DNA of 64,000 bases from positions 1 to 64,000 of the forward strand of contig JAEVZU010000213.1 in NCBI GenBank assembly GCA_023392075.1, read 5' to 3'. Numbering within the stretch: the first letter of the stretch is position 1; the number at the start of each line of letters is the position of its first letter. Origin of the DNA: Bacillota bacterium. Its GTDB lineage: Bacteria > Bacillota > Clostridia > Acetivibrionales > DSM-1351. The notes under the pieces are model-generated. The model was not told the origin of the DNA, ran no database searches, and saw only the letters and a program-made list of their open reading frames with translations. The translations under genes were made by a program, and so were the position numbers. This document shows, in pieces, positions 24,838 through 34,243 of the stretch.

Positions 24838-26385
24838 ATGTACAGCATTTTGATCGTAGAAGATGACAATACGATAAGAAAAGGCCTTGCAAAAATAATT
24901 AAGAAAATGGATCTACCCGTTGTAAATATCTATGAAGCTGAGAATGGCAAAGATGCCATCGTTTCTATTGCTCAGTATAATCCTCATATTATTATTTCAG
25001 ACATTAAAATGCCGCAGCTGAACGGACTGGATTTTGTCGAGCATATGAAAAAAGCCGGTTCCACTGCCAAATATGTGATCTTAAGCGGCTACGGTGAATT
25101 CTCCTATGCTCAGAGAGCAATAAGCTGTAACGTTTCGGAGTATTTATTAAAGCCTGTTAAAAAAGCTAAACTTTATGATACCCTCTCAAGGCTGATAGAG
25201 CAGCTTAAACAAGAAGAACAGGAACAAATTCTAAAGCTGGATAATGCTAAAAAAATCAAACAATACCACAATGTTATTTTAAGAGAAATAATGGAGGGAT
25301 ACCACAACCCCGATGATATAAATTTTATTTTATCAAATGCCGATATCTCTTTTCCACAAAAGGGCTTTGCTGTTTTATGCATTCATTGCAGGGCTATTAA
25401 TGACACAATTTTAGACTTTCTTCATATGCAGGCCGATCCTTTACACATATTTTATTGTTATATTACAAATTACAATAATATTATTTGTCTGCTAAACATG
25501 GCCCAAGAGGAATATTCTGGAGTTATACCGCTGATAAAGGAGCATATTTCCGCGTTTAAAATCGTATATTCAGGTATCAGCGAGTGGTCAGACTCGGCAG
25601 CCGGTTTGATTGACCTGGTTAAGCAGGCCAGGGATGCGTTGGATTACAGATTGTTGGACTATTCTTCCCCGATTTTTTTATACTCCGAATTAAAAAGGAA
25701 TATAATTTTGCAGCCGGCCTTAAACACGTATTACGAAGAGTTCCTCAATTCTTTGTACAGCAAATATCCACAGGAGCTTTATATCAGTATCGACCATTTA
25801 TTTGATTTTTTATTAAAATTAAAACCTGTTACACCTTCATTAATTAAGAATTCGCTGGAAAGCCTTATTCAATATCATTTACCTCCTGATAAGAAAAGGC
25901 TGCTCATAAATTCTATGAATATTGAACATCTCTACCAATCCTCCGAATCCCTTGCGGATTTCAGGATCAATGTAAAGCAGATGTTTAAAAACCTATGTAA
26001 ATTTGAAAATGAATCCTCTGATAAGAAATATAACAATAAAATTGCTGCTGCAATAAAGTTTATTGAAGAAAATTATGTTAAAAATCTGAGTCTTGAGGAA
26101 GTAGCCGGTTATATCAATATGAACGCAAGCTATTTCAGTAATATATTTAAAAAAGATACCGGAATGTATTTTTCAGATTTTATCCAAAAAATAAGGGTTG
26201 AAAAATCAAAAAGCCTTTTGGTTCAGCCCAAATATAAAATCTATGAAATAGCTGAGAAAGTTGGCTTTACAGATGAAAAGTATTATTTTAAAATATTTAA
26301 AAAAATAACCGGAGTAACACCAACCCAGTATCGCAACGGATTGTTTGCAGATGAAGAACAGATCTTTGAAAAAGAAGTTCTGTAG
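24838..26385 (+). CDS. YesN-type response regulator with AraC DNA-binding domain
   Basis: 515-aa regulator. The N-terminal receiver (ILIVEDDNTIRKGLAKII; phospho-Asp in HIIISDIKMPQLNGLDF; Lys in SEYLLKPVKKAK) is followed by a long middle region and a C-terminal AraC double helix-turn-helix (KNLSLEEVAGYINMNASYFS; IAEKVGFTDEKYYFKIFKK). AGGAGG lies 8 nt before ATG. As usual for this pair, it should activate the adjacent lplA/lplBC/GH127 operon; no binding site was identified. Confidence 0.93.
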   Translation: MYSILIVEDDNTIRKGLAKIIKKMDLPVVNIYEAENGKDAIVSIAQYNPHIIISDIKMPQLNGLDFVEHMKKAGSTAKYVILSGYGEFSYAQRAISCNVSEYLLKPVKKAKLYDTLSRLIEQLKQEEQEQILKLDNAKKIKQYHNVILREIMEGYHNPDDINFILSNADISFPQKGFAVLCIHCRAINDTILDFLHMQADPLHIFYCYITNYNNIICLLNMAQEEYSGVIPLIKEHISAFKIVYSGISEWSDSAAGLIDLVKQARDALDYRLLDYSSPIFLYSELKRNIILQPALNTYYEEFLNSLYSKYPQELYISIDHLFDFLLKLKPVTPSLIKNSLESLIQYHLPPDKKRLLINSMNIEHLYQSSESLADFRINVKQMFKNLCKFENESSDKKYNNKIAAAIKFIEENYVKNLSLEEVAGYINMNASYFSNIFKKDTGMYFSDFIQKIRVEKSKSLLVQPKYKIYEIAEKVGFTDEKYYFKIFKKITGVTPTQYRNGLFADEEQIFEKEVL

Positions 26386-26461
26386 ATTTGATTAAATAAA
26401 GGCGTGTCGCAAAACTAACACAATTTAAATACATTTGGAAACATAATGGTGCTCCCGCACA

Positions 26462-26569
26462 AACTTCAAAAAATGGAAAGCTCACAAAGTACATGCCAGC
26501 AAAAATACTTGTGTTTCACCTACAATTTCAGGCATGTACTCTTAATAGAGCTTCTCATTTTTTGAAGTT
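26462..26569. mobile_element. MITE-like repeat, family B, copy 1
   Basis: 108-bp hairpin element. The left arm AACTTCAAAAAATG, AGCTC, GTACATGCC is mirrored on the right by GGCATGTAC, GAGCTT, CATTTTTTGAAGTT. The central part (TTGTGTTTCACCTACAATT) recurs at 59362-59455. It lies in the 223-bp convergent gap between the response regulator and the ABC cassette. No coding capacity. Confidence 0.7.
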
Positions 26570-26608
26570 GCACTCGCCAGCTATTATCAGTAATCCATTA
26601 ATCAATCT

Positions 26609-28855
26609 TTATTCCGTTCCCGCCTTCAACGCTTCGTTCATCGGAATCCGAGCCACCTTTTTTCTGCACATCGCTTTGGCAAACTCATAGGTTGCCATCA
26701 CGATGATAAAACCAAACAGCATGTATAAGGCACTCAGCTTGACGGGCAGTACGACCTGCAGGTTTTCCGTCAGAGAGCCGAAGAAGGTCCCTGCAGTCCC
26801 CAGCAGGGCGGGGATGCCAAGCAGATATCCCAAAACAACAATCGGGGTATTGCTGTCCAGCACAAGCCTCCCGATCTCCTTTTTCCGATATCCGAACACC
26901 TTCATTAACGAAATGCTGGTTCGGCTTTCGTCGACCACCAGGCCGGTTACAATATAGATGATAATCAAGCCAAGCAGGAAAGCGGCAGCAATCAGGCCGT
27001 AAATCATGGGACCCATCTGGTTAATCATCTTGCCGAGTCCCGCAACAATGGTATCAATGGATTTGGTGCTTTGGATCTCGCCCTGGGCGAAGGTCATCGC
27101 CTCGCTGCCCCAGATGCCGAGGTAAGCACCAGCGGGATATCCGAATTCATCGTTGAATCGGTCAAGGGGCAGGAACAGAAAATCGCCCGCATAGGTATCG
27201 GCCATTTTTTCAATAGTGAAAGTGTGTTTCTTTCCGTCTTCCGTATCGAAAACCGTCAAGCTGTCGCCGGTTTTCACATTCAGCTTCTGTGCAAGCGTTG
27301 ACGTAATGGTGGTCTGTTCCGGCTGGAACGATTGTCCGGAGACATCCTTCAGCCGGATCATTTTGGTGCCCGGCAGAACTCCGGTAACATAAAAGCTTAT
27401 GTCTTCATTGTCCGCGAGGCTCACATACGCCGCGTTGAACTGTTCGGTTCCCGCTGGAGGTGTTCCTGTTTTTACCGACGTGAAAACATATTCGTATTTA
27501 AAATCGTACAGCTCGCTGATTCCTTCCCTCAGCATATAGTCGACGGAGCTTTTCATGGTCAGTCCGTACAACATGAGCATGGTGGCCGCGATAATCCCGA
27601 AAATAAGGAAAAAGGTTCTGGACAGGCTGCGTACCTGTTCCCTGATTTTAAATTTCGTATTGAATCCAAGACGGTCAAGCCGCATGCTGCGTTCAATGAA
27701 ATTAACCTTGCCTCTTGCTTCCCCGCCTTTCATAAGAACTGCCGGTGCCGTTTTCAGCGTTCTTCCGATCGTACACCAGGTAACACCACAGAGAACGGCA
27801 ACCGGCAGTGCGACGGCGAAGAGAACCAGCCATGGATTCAGCAGCGTTTCGTAAATCGGCATGGGGAAAGCGGTCAGCATGAGGCGGAGCAAGCTGTTTA
27901 CCTGCAGCAGCCCCAATGCGGAACCAATAGCGGAGCCGATGATGGATATCAAAAGAGGAAAGGTCAAATAGTGGAGGCGAAGCTGACGTCTCCGATAGCC
28001 CTGGGCGTATAATGTCCCGATGATAACCGATTCGCTTTTGATGGTGCGCCACATCAGCATCCCGAGCAAAACGCAGGCAAGCGTAAGCATGGCAAACGGC
28101 ACGGCGGCGCTCATTGTGGATAATACATCAACCTCCATGGGAACATAGGATACGTTGACCTTTCTAACCGTACTCTGCCAGTTGCTTATCTGGATGCCCT
28201 GAGAACGCAGCGCATTCTTTACCGAGGCTTCCTGGGATTTGATATTTTCCCTGTCAAGAAAACGGATGGCGTAAACCCTGTTTCTGCCCGGCAGGGTTTC
28301 AAAATCCTCCCTGCCCGCCACGGCAATGCCGAAGGCGCTGGGGTCATTCATCATTTCTTCTTTAGATTTGATCACATAAATGAAATTGGGCAGAAGGGCA
28401 TAGCCTGAAACGGTAAATTTCCTGCCTGCAACGGTAATTTTGTCACCGATTTGATATCCGTTTGTTTCCGCGAACGGGCGGTCAAGCATGATCTCCGAAC
28501 TGCCCGGAAGTCTCCCCTCCTGAACCTAGGGGATGTTCACCTCGTCCATAGCGGAAAACACCCGCAGCGTTTGACCGGGTTTTACTTCGCAGTCCGCCAA
28601 GCTGCCGCCCTCCGTCTTTGCGGCAAATTGCCGGCCGAAAGCCGCCGTGTCGATGGCGGCATCTGTTGAAAATTCTGCATCGGACAATACGTTCTGCTCG
28701 GAAAATTTCTTATACATATTGTCCAGGTTTACAGACGTCATATTCATCGTAATAAACATCATGCTGCTGACCATGAGCAGCAGCATGGAACCGATATAGC
28801 GAGCCTTATGCTCCAGCATGGTCCGTATTACTTTTTTAAAAAGCACCATTACCAC
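26609..28855 (-). pseudogene. MacB/FtsX-type ABC permease interrupted by an in-frame TAG
   Basis: Both parts are in the same frame. The N-terminal 109 codons (TM1 IGSMLLLMVSSMMFITMNM) end at TAG 28526-28528, and the frame then continues without shift (VQEGRLPGSSEIMLDRPF...) for the remaining ~638 codons. The product has the large extracytoplasmic loop, further helices and two FtsX domains expected of a ~748-aa macrolide/lipoprotein-type permease. One base change would restore it, so this is either a recent nonsense mutation, a sequencing error or suppression. It overlaps the ATPase gene by 7 nt. The region is visibly richer in G+C than its surroundings, suggesting acquisition. Confidence 0.85.
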
Positions 28856-29547
28856 TCAATCCTTTCCGCCGCGGCCGTTTCATCATGCCGGACCGTTTCA
28901 GCGATTTCTCCGCCGCGCAGCTTGTATACCAGGTTCGCCATATCGCCGATTACGGTGTTATGGGTAATCATCAGAACAGTTGTGCCAAAGTCACGGTTTA
29001 TCTTCTGCAAAAGAGAAAGCACGCCGTGGGATGTTTCATAATCCAGCGCGCCGGTAGGCTCATCGCATAAAAGCAGCTTCGGATTTTTCACAATGGCGCG
29101 GGCAATTGCAACGCGCTGCTGCTCTCCTCCGGACAGTTCCCTGGGAAAGCTCTTTTTTTTCGCTTCGAGGCCAACCGCGTTCAGTACTGTATCCATATCA
29201 AGCGGAGCTTTTGATATGTTGGAAACCACCTCGATGTTTTCTGTGACGGTCAGATTAGGAACCAGATTATAAAACTGAAAGATGAAACCGACCGAATTCC
29301 TGCGGTAATCCGTCAATCCGTCTTCGCTAAGAGAAGTGATCTCAAGACCATCCACATGGATGCTGCCGCTGTCCGCGCGGTCAACACCGCCGATGATGTT
29401 CATCAGCGTCGACTTCCCCGAACCGGAGGGACCGAGTATCACTCCTGTCTGCCCTTTTTCCAGAGTAAGGCTGATTCCCTTGAGCACCTCGTTTTTGCTT
29501 TTGCCCGCATGATAGCTTTTTTTCAGTTTTTCAACTGTAATAAACAT
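28849..29547 (-). CDS. ABC transporter ATPase, MacB/LolD type
   Basis: 232-aa ATPase with Walker A GPSGSGKST, Q-loop in FQFYNLVPNLTV, signature LSGGEQQRVAIARAI and Walker B LLLCDEPTGALD, then the H-loop (MITHN). It belongs to the group that energises FtsX-type permeases for efflux or envelope stress responses. Its 3' end overlaps the interrupted permease gene and it starts 3 nt after the TetR gene, forming one operon. If the amber in the permease is real, this ATPase lacks its membrane partner. Confidence 0.92.
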   Translation of the reverse strand: MFITVEKLKKSYHAGKSKNEVLKGISLTLEKGQTGVILGPSGSGKSTLMNIIGGVDRADSGSIHVDGLEITSLSEDGLTDYRRNSVGFIFQFYNLVPNLTVTENIEVVSNISKAPLDMDTVLNAVGLEAKKKSFPRELSGGEQQRVAIARAIVKNPKLLLCDEPTGALDYETSHGVLSLLQKINRDFGTTVLMITHNTVIGDMANLVYKLRGGEIAETVRHDETAAAERIEW

Positions 29548-29550
29548 TTT

Positions 29551-30189
29551 TTAATTCCTCCCCATTCCCTGCTTTAATAATGAAATCATGTTTTTTAACA
29601 AGTTCTCCATTTCACGGTAATGTTTTTTCGTAGGATTGTAATCAATGCTTTTAATCTTTTCCATGATCTCGGTATCAAATTTTTCGGTTACTCCCTGAAA
29701 AAACAGCAAAAGGGTTTTATCATCCAGATCATCGCGGACCGTACCCTTTCTTTTGCCATTGGCAATCAGCTTAAGCTCATATTCCTCACCGACTCGGGAT
29801 AATTCGCGGGTTGCTTCCAGGGCCAAAGCACCGAATTTACCCGTGTATATATCCATTGAAAATGCAACAAGCAAGGGCTCTTGTTTCAACAATTCAAAAC
29901 GTTCACGGCTTCCTGATAAAAAATAATCATATACGTCCATATCCTGAAGCGGAGTCTGCCTGTCGATTATTTTCATAAAATATTCCAGAGTCCATGTTAC
30001 GGAATATATAAACAGCTCCTTCTTATCATCGAAATATTGATAGATGCTGCCTTTGGCGACTTCTGCATTTCGGGCGATCTCTTCTATCTTTGCATTTTCA
30101 AAGCCACGTGCCTGGAACTCCTCAATTGCTGCCCGTATAACTCTTTCTTTCTTGTCGTCGTCAAGACGGTTAAAGGTTCTTTTCGGCAA
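29551..30189 (-). CDS. TetR-family transcriptional repressor
   Basis: 212-aa regulator. The helix-turn-helix is at residues ~26-45 (AKIEEIARNAEVAKGSIYQY) and is followed by the usual helical ligand domain (~50-205). TTG 30189 is chosen as start because AGGAGGG lies 8 nt upstream; an upstream ATG at 30252 lies inside the promoter/operator region and is rejected. First gene of the TetR-ATPase-permease operon and most likely its autorepressor, released by a compound the transporter exports. Confidence 0.88.
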   Translation of the reverse strand: MPKRTFNRLDDDKKERVIRAAIEEFQARGFENAKIEEIARNAEVAKGSIYQYFDDKKELFIYSVTWTLEYFMKIIDRQTPLQDMDVYDYFLSGSRERFELLKQEPLLVAFSMDIYTGKFGALALEATRELSRVGEEYELKLIANGKRKGTVRDDLDDKTLLLFFQGVTEKFDTEIMEKIKSIDYNPTKKHYREMENLLKNMISLLKQGMGRN

Positions 30190-30216
30190 TAATTCACCCT
30201 CCTGTATCAAATATAG

Positions 30217-30260
30217 TGACTTACAAGTCATATTATATGACTGACGGGTCATCGTGTCAA
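30217..30260 (-). promoter_or_regulatory. promoter with flanking TetR-type operators
   Basis: On the minus strand TTGACA (30255-30260), 17 nt, TATAAT (30232-30237), a consensus sigma-A promoter. A palindrome TGACTTACAAGTCA (30217-30230) lies just downstream of the -10, and a related imperfect palindrome TGACTGACGGGTCA fills the spacer. Binding at either would block RNA polymerase. Confidence 0.75.
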
Positions 30261-30293
30261 TATCTTTTAGCGAGTTTATCTTTAATAAATTTT

Positions 30294-30336
30294 AAAAAAA
30301 CACCGAATCCGCAAAACTGCGAATTCGGTGTTTTTT
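30294..30336 (-). terminator. terminator downstream of the aminopeptidase gene
   Basis: Stem AAAACACCGAAT.CGC / GCG.ATTCGGTGTTTT with a short loop, A-run on the left and T-run on the right, 16 nt after the aminopeptidase stop. Confidence 0.8.
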
Positions 30337-30351
30337 AGAGGGATTTAATAC

Positions 30352-32139
30352 TTAATTCTTTGTAACGTTCCTGGTATTATATTTCAACCATTCTTTTTCT
30401 TCATTGTCAAGGTACGGAGAAAGCCGTTCATATACCTTGTCATGATAATCATTTAACCATTTGATCTCATGATCGGTTAACAGGGCCGGATTTATACCTT
30501 TTAAACTTACAGGGCAATAGGATATTGGTTCAAACCTTAAAAACTGTCCATACTCGTTATTTTCATCTTCAACGACCAGGACCATGTTTTCAGTCCTTAC
30601 CCCATGCCTTCCTTCCCTGTATATTCCAGGTTCTATTGTTACGATCATTCCCATATCCAATTTTACTTTATTGGGAACCTGGCTGAAGCCGTGAGGACCT
30701 TCATGAACACTCAGGCAGTAACCTACTCCATGTCCGGTACCGCACTTGTAGTCCAATCCGATTTCCCACAAGGGTTTTCTTGCCAGAATGTCAAGATTGG
30801 AGCCTGTGGCTCCGTATAAAAACTTAGCTGAGGAAAGTGATATATTTGCTTTTAAAACCATCGTAAAATCAAAGATTTCTTCAGCAGTGACCTGGTCAAA
30901 AACCACTGTACGGGTAATATCGGTAGTACCGTTAAGATACTGCCCTCCCGAGTCCACAACCATCATACCTATATTTTCAAGCACATATCTGGTCTCCTCG
31001 GTTGCAGCATAATGCATCATTGCTCCATGGTCCCTGTAGCCGGCAATAGTCTTGAAACTGGGGCCAAGATTATTCCGCTGCTGTCTTCTGAAATGCTCAA
31101 GTTTTTCATCAACAGTTATTTCAGTAATAACTTCCTTCTCTATATTGTTCTCAATCCACATAAGAAATTTAACCATGGCAATTCCGTCGCTGATCTGACA
31201 TTGTCTGATATTTGCCAATTCGGTTTCATTTTTTACAGCTTTGAGCACTGTTGTAATTTCATCTATTTCTATCTTTTTGCATTCCGGATTTATGGAATCG
31301 TATATCCAGCGGTTTGTTCTTTTGGGATCATATGCAACCGCCTGCTCCTTGTCAAGTTGGGCAATTTTATCTTTGATATCCTCATATTCCATGATCTCAA
31401 TATTATTTTCATTCAGTACCCTAGTTACATTAGAAGGCACCTTGTTCTTATTGATAAACAGAACAGCTCCGGTCATTGAAATCAAAGCGTAGCAAATAGT
31501 GACAGATACATATGGAACATCATCGCCTCTGATATTGAAAAGCCAAGCAATATCATCAAGACTGCTTAATACATAATATCCTGCGCCGGCTTTTTTCATT
31601 ACTTCACGCACTTTATCGATCTTTTCCCTTGCAGACAGACCGGTAAAACAGATTTCATGTGTAAAGATTTTTGCAGAAGGAATTTCCGGCCGGTCCTTCC
31701 AGATTTCATCAATTAAATCATGCCGGGAATTAATTGTTATCCCTTTTTTTGAAAACGCTTCTTCCATTTCCTTGTATGTAAGCTGTGATATCATTTTTCC
31801 CGAAAAACCCACGCATCCGCCCTTTTCAAGAACACTTCCGAGCCATTCGGTATAAGTGGGTACACCTGTATTTCCCATTTTAAACAGCTTGATTTCCGAA
31901 CCTTCCAACTGTTTTTCAGCCTGTATAAAATACCTTCCGTCTGTCCAAAGCCCGCTTTCATTCCTCGTTGCAACAAAAGTACCGGCTGAACCTGTAAAGC
32001 CGGATATCCAGCTTCTCGCCTTCCAGTGGTCGGCCACATATTCACTCATATGCGGATCGGGACTTGGAATAATATAGGCATCCAAACCATAGCGATCCAT
32101 ATGTTTTCGCAATTCGGATATTTTTTCGTTTGCGCCCAT
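30352..32139 (-). CDS. Xaa-Pro aminopeptidase (M24B family)
   Basis: 595-aa three-domain aminopeptidase P that releases N-terminal residues ahead of proline or hydroxyproline. Two creatinase-like N-terminal domains (begins ISELRKHMDRYGLDAYIIPS) precede the pita-bread catalytic domain; the dinuclear metal ligands are visible in order as VVDSGGQY, TTDITRTV, GTGHGVGY, VTIEPGIY and RTENMVLV. No signal peptide, so it is cytosolic. ATG 32139 has AAGGA 9 nt upstream. It lies 43 nt after the proC-like gene and shares its promoter, linking peptide breakdown with the proline/hydroxyproline pathway in this island. Confidence 0.93.
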   Translation of the reverse strand: MGANEKISELRKHMDRYGLDAYIIPSPDPHMSEYVADHWKARSWISGFTGSAGTFVATRNESGLWTDGRYFIQAEKQLEGSEIKLFKMGNTGVPTYTEWLGSVLEKGGCVGFSGKMISQLTYKEMEEAFSKKGITINSRHDLIDEIWKDRPEIPSAKIFTHEICFTGLSAREKIDKVREVMKKAGAGYYVLSSLDDIAWLFNIRGDDVPYVSVTICYALISMTGAVLFINKNKVPSNVTRVLNENNIEIMEYEDIKDKIAQLDKEQAVAYDPKRTNRWIYDSINPECKKIEIDEITTVLKAVKNETELANIRQCQISDGIAMVKFLMWIENNIEKEVITEITVDEKLEHFRRQQRNNLGPSFKTIAGYRDHGAMMHYAATEETRYVLENIGMMVVDSGGQYLNGTTDITRTVVFDQVTAEEIFDFTMVLKANISLSSAKFLYGATGSNLDILARKPLWEIGLDYKCGTGHGVGYCLSVHEGPHGFSQVPNKVKLDMGMIVTIEPGIYREGRHGVRTENMVLVVEDENNEYGQFLRFEPISYCPVSLKGINPALLTDHEIKWLNDYHDKVYERLSPYLDNEEKEWLKYNTRNVTKN

Positions 32140-32182
32140 GGTACACATCCTTTCAGGTTATAATAGTTATTGCTTCAATATT

Positions 32183-32989
32183 TTAAATTTTTTCGAATTC
32201 CCAGGCTTTCTTATTACAAGCAGCTATTGCTTCAGCCAAAGCACTTTTTATTTTATCGGCGTTAAATACCACTGAGGTGTCAAGCAGCTCCATATTCCAG
32301 TCAGGTTCATGTGCGAAAAAATCCTGATTTTCCTGCTCTTTGAGACACATTTTAGCTGAACCAAGTATTGATTGTGCTGAAATCTCATACGCAAGATTTA
32401 CTGGAAGTCCTATTTTTATTACTGAAGACGCCATGGCCTCCAGAAGCATGAAAACATAAGCCGGACTGCTGGCTGTCAGAGAGATAACCGTACTGAGAAG
32501 ACTTTCATCCATAACTTCAACCTTGCCGAATCTTTCAAAAAGTGTTTTAACATATTTTATATCCGCAGCTTCCATTCCGGCATTATATGTAATTATTGTC
32601 ATGCCTTCACCCACCAGCAGGGGTAAATTTGGCATGGCACGAAATATCCTGCTCCTGTTCCCCAAAATATCCTCAAAAACCTTAACAGGTATTCCTGCGG
32701 CAATAGTTATCAGCAGTTTTTCTCCAAAGACAGACTTAATCTCTTCTGTAACACTTTTTACGCTTTGCGGCTTAACGGCCACAACAATAACATCGGATTT
32801 CTCTGCCAGCTCAGTATTATTTGCACATATGCTTATACCGGTCTCGGCCTGAAGCTGCAGCAATTTTTCACTGTGATTGTTATTTACCGCGTATATATTT
32901 GATGCGTTTACAAAACCTGATTTAACAAGTGCCTTGATCATAGCTGATCCAATGTTGCCAGCTCCTATAAAACCAATTTTTCTTTCCAT
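32183..32989 (-). CDS. proC: pyrroline-5-carboxylate reductase-like protein, divergent C-terminus
   Basis: 268-aa ProC-family reductase. The N-terminal Rossmann motif GFIGAGNIGSAM, the segment RAMPNLPLLVGEGMTII and the dimer-domain TASSPAYVFMLLEAMA are typical. The C-terminal SPGGTTI signature, which binds the substrate carboxylate in known enzymes, is missing: at that place the sequence reads ELLDTSVVFNADKIKSAL. Start ATG 32989 has GGAGGAG directly upstream. Likely reaction: P5C to proline with NAD(P)H, completing HypD-dependent reduction of hydroxyproline; the missing motif leaves room for a related substrate. Transcribed with the aminopeptidase. Confidence 0.8.
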   Translation of the reverse strand: MERKIGFIGAGNIGSAMIKALVKSGFVNASNIYAVNNNHSEKLLQLQAETGISICANNTELAEKSDVIVVAVKPQSVKSVTEEIKSVFGEKLLITIAAGIPVKVFEDILGNRSRIFRAMPNLPLLVGEGMTIITYNAGMEAADIKYVKTLFERFGKVEVMDESLLSTVISLTASSPAYVFMLLEAMASSVIKIGLPVNLAYEISAQSILGSAKMCLKEQENQDFFAHEPDWNMELLDTSVVFNADKIKSALAEAIAACNKKAWEFEKI

Positions 32990-33040
32990 CTGCTCCTCCG
33001 GAATACTCATGCAACCGATACCGAACTCTAAATACTGCAC

Positions 33041-33096
33041 AGTATTAAATTTAACATTACTAAATACAATTTTAGCATACGTAATATTATAGTCAA
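33041..33096 (-). promoter_or_regulatory. proC-pepP promoter and shared operator
   Basis: Minus-strand promoter TTGACT (33091-33096), 16 nt, TAAAAT (33069-33074). Four bases past the -10 lies a 24-bp element (33041-33064; plus strand AGTATTAAATTTA, AC, ATTACTAAA) that recurs with 21 identities at the same position in the P5C dehydrogenase promoter (46280-46303). Location over the transcription start fits a repressor operator. Confidence 0.75.
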
Positions 33097-33259
33097 TATT
33101 ATCTTTTCAAGCTTTACATAAAAAAATATATCATTTTAGAACCTATCAGTCATAAATAGATATTTCCCGGTATTTTTTTATTCCGGCAAGTATTCATTTA
33201 TATTAAAATTTGATATAATATATGTTAATATGCATTCAGCATAAAAACGGAGGATAATC

Positions 33260-33847
33260 ATGTTTTCTGAAATCGGTTCAAAAATTAACAAACTGCGTCT
33301 GGATAAAAAACTCACTTTAAAGGAGTTAAGCCAGCTTACCAATCTATCTGTGGGGTTTCTGTCCCAGTTGGAAAGAGGTCTGACCACAGTGGCAATTGAT
33401 TCACTTGACAATATTTCAAAGGCCCTGGGTGTAGATATTAATTATTTTTTTACTCTTGCAAAGGAACAGAATAAATTTATTCAGAAAAGCTATGAACGTG
33501 AAATAATTTTTATGGATAAGGATAATTTTATTCAATTTCATCTTTCAAACAGCCTTGGCGATAAGCAAATGTTCCCCCGCCTGGTTGAGGTTTTTCCCAA
33601 GAGAGATAATGAGACAGTGCTCACATACACTCATGAAGGTGAAGAATTCATTTATATTCTCGAAGGCATATTGACTTATTATTACGATGGCGAAAAAACT
33701 GAATTATATCCCGGTGATTCAGCTCATATCCGTTCTACTTCGTCCCACAACTGGGAAAATAATACCAATAAAACAGTCAGGCTGCTGATGGTAAGCACTC
33801 CTAACCGTTTCCACGAAAATCAGCAGGACGCTCCGGCTCAGGAATAG
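33260..33847 (+). CDS. XRE-family regulator with C-terminal cupin domain
   Basis: 195-aa regulator. An N-terminal helix-turn-helix (KLTLKELSQLTNLSVGFLSQ, residues ~14-33) precedes a cupin sensor (residues ~100-185; THEGEEFIYILEGILTYYYD and PGDSAHIRSTSSHNWEN). Cupin-XRE regulators typically respond to small metabolites, often amino acids or polyamines. GGAGG lies 7 nt before ATG, and a TATAAT box sits at 33214. It is the only regulator gene inside the hydroxyproline/glutamate island and lies between its two units, so it is the best candidate to bind the shared operator. Its 3' end overlaps the convergent DUF4387 gene by 10 nt. Confidence 0.9.
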   Translation: MFSEIGSKINKLRLDKKLTLKELSQLTNLSVGFLSQLERGLTTVAIDSLDNISKALGVDINYFFTLAKEQNKFIQKSYEREIIFMDKDNFIQFHLSNSLGDKQMFPRLVEVFPKRDNETVLTYTHEGEEFIYILEGILTYYYDGEKTELYPGDSAHIRSTSSHNWENNTNKTVRLLMVSTPNRFHENQQDAPAQE

Positions 33848-34152
33848 TGCAGCTCTATGTTAAACAGGGGCGTATGCTGCTGTGCTCCGTAGACATCAGT
33901 CTCACCAAGCTCACCCGAGCATATTGGTCTTTCTATTGTTGCCTTAATGGCTTTGGCCGGTTTGAATTCTACAACATTTATTACCTTATCCTCAGTTATC
34001 CCGTATAGCTCTGCGATCAATTTCTTATTTATCACCTTGGCTGCACAAACCTTCTCAAAAACATCCCATTCCTTAAAAATAATATCAAAGGTCAATTCAT
34101 AGGGACCCGAGTTTTTACTTCTGATTACGTAGGCCACATCAATAAGTTTCAT
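33838..34152 (-). CDS. DUF4387 (AtuA-associated) protein
   Basis: 104-aa protein beginning MKLIDVAYVIRSKNSGPYEL, the hallmark of the DUF4387 family, which is usually encoded next to AtuA/DUF1446 proteins and in some proteins is fused to them. It has no known biochemical activity. ATG 34152 has GGAGG 5 nt upstream; an earlier in-frame start is unsupported. It is the last gene of the long catabolic unit, and its stop overlaps the convergent XRE-cupin gene by 10 nt. Likely the small subunit of a two-part enzyme with the AtuA-like neighbour. Confidence 0.85.
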   Translation of the reverse strand: MKLIDVAYVIRSKNSGPYELTFDIIFKEWDVFEKVCAAKVINKKLIAELYGITEDKVINVVEFKPAKAIKATIERPICSGELGETDVYGAQQHTPLFNIELHYS

Positions 34153-34243
34153 ATTAACCTCCATGAGCCACATTTGTGGCCACAAAATAGTAATGAAATA
34201 TCTTCACTCCTCTATCCGCTATAAGGCGAATAAAGGAGGTTAA

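Noticed and set aside
27332..28012. 226-codon plus-strand ORF opposite the ABC permease
   Set aside because: Antisense shadow of the G+C-rich permease coding region; composition is Arg/Gln-rich and there is no ribosome site.
28526..28528. Pyrrolysine incorporation at the amber codon of the permease
   Set aside because: ABC permeases are not known pyrrolysine proteins, and no pyl genes are in the window; decay or sequencing error is simpler.
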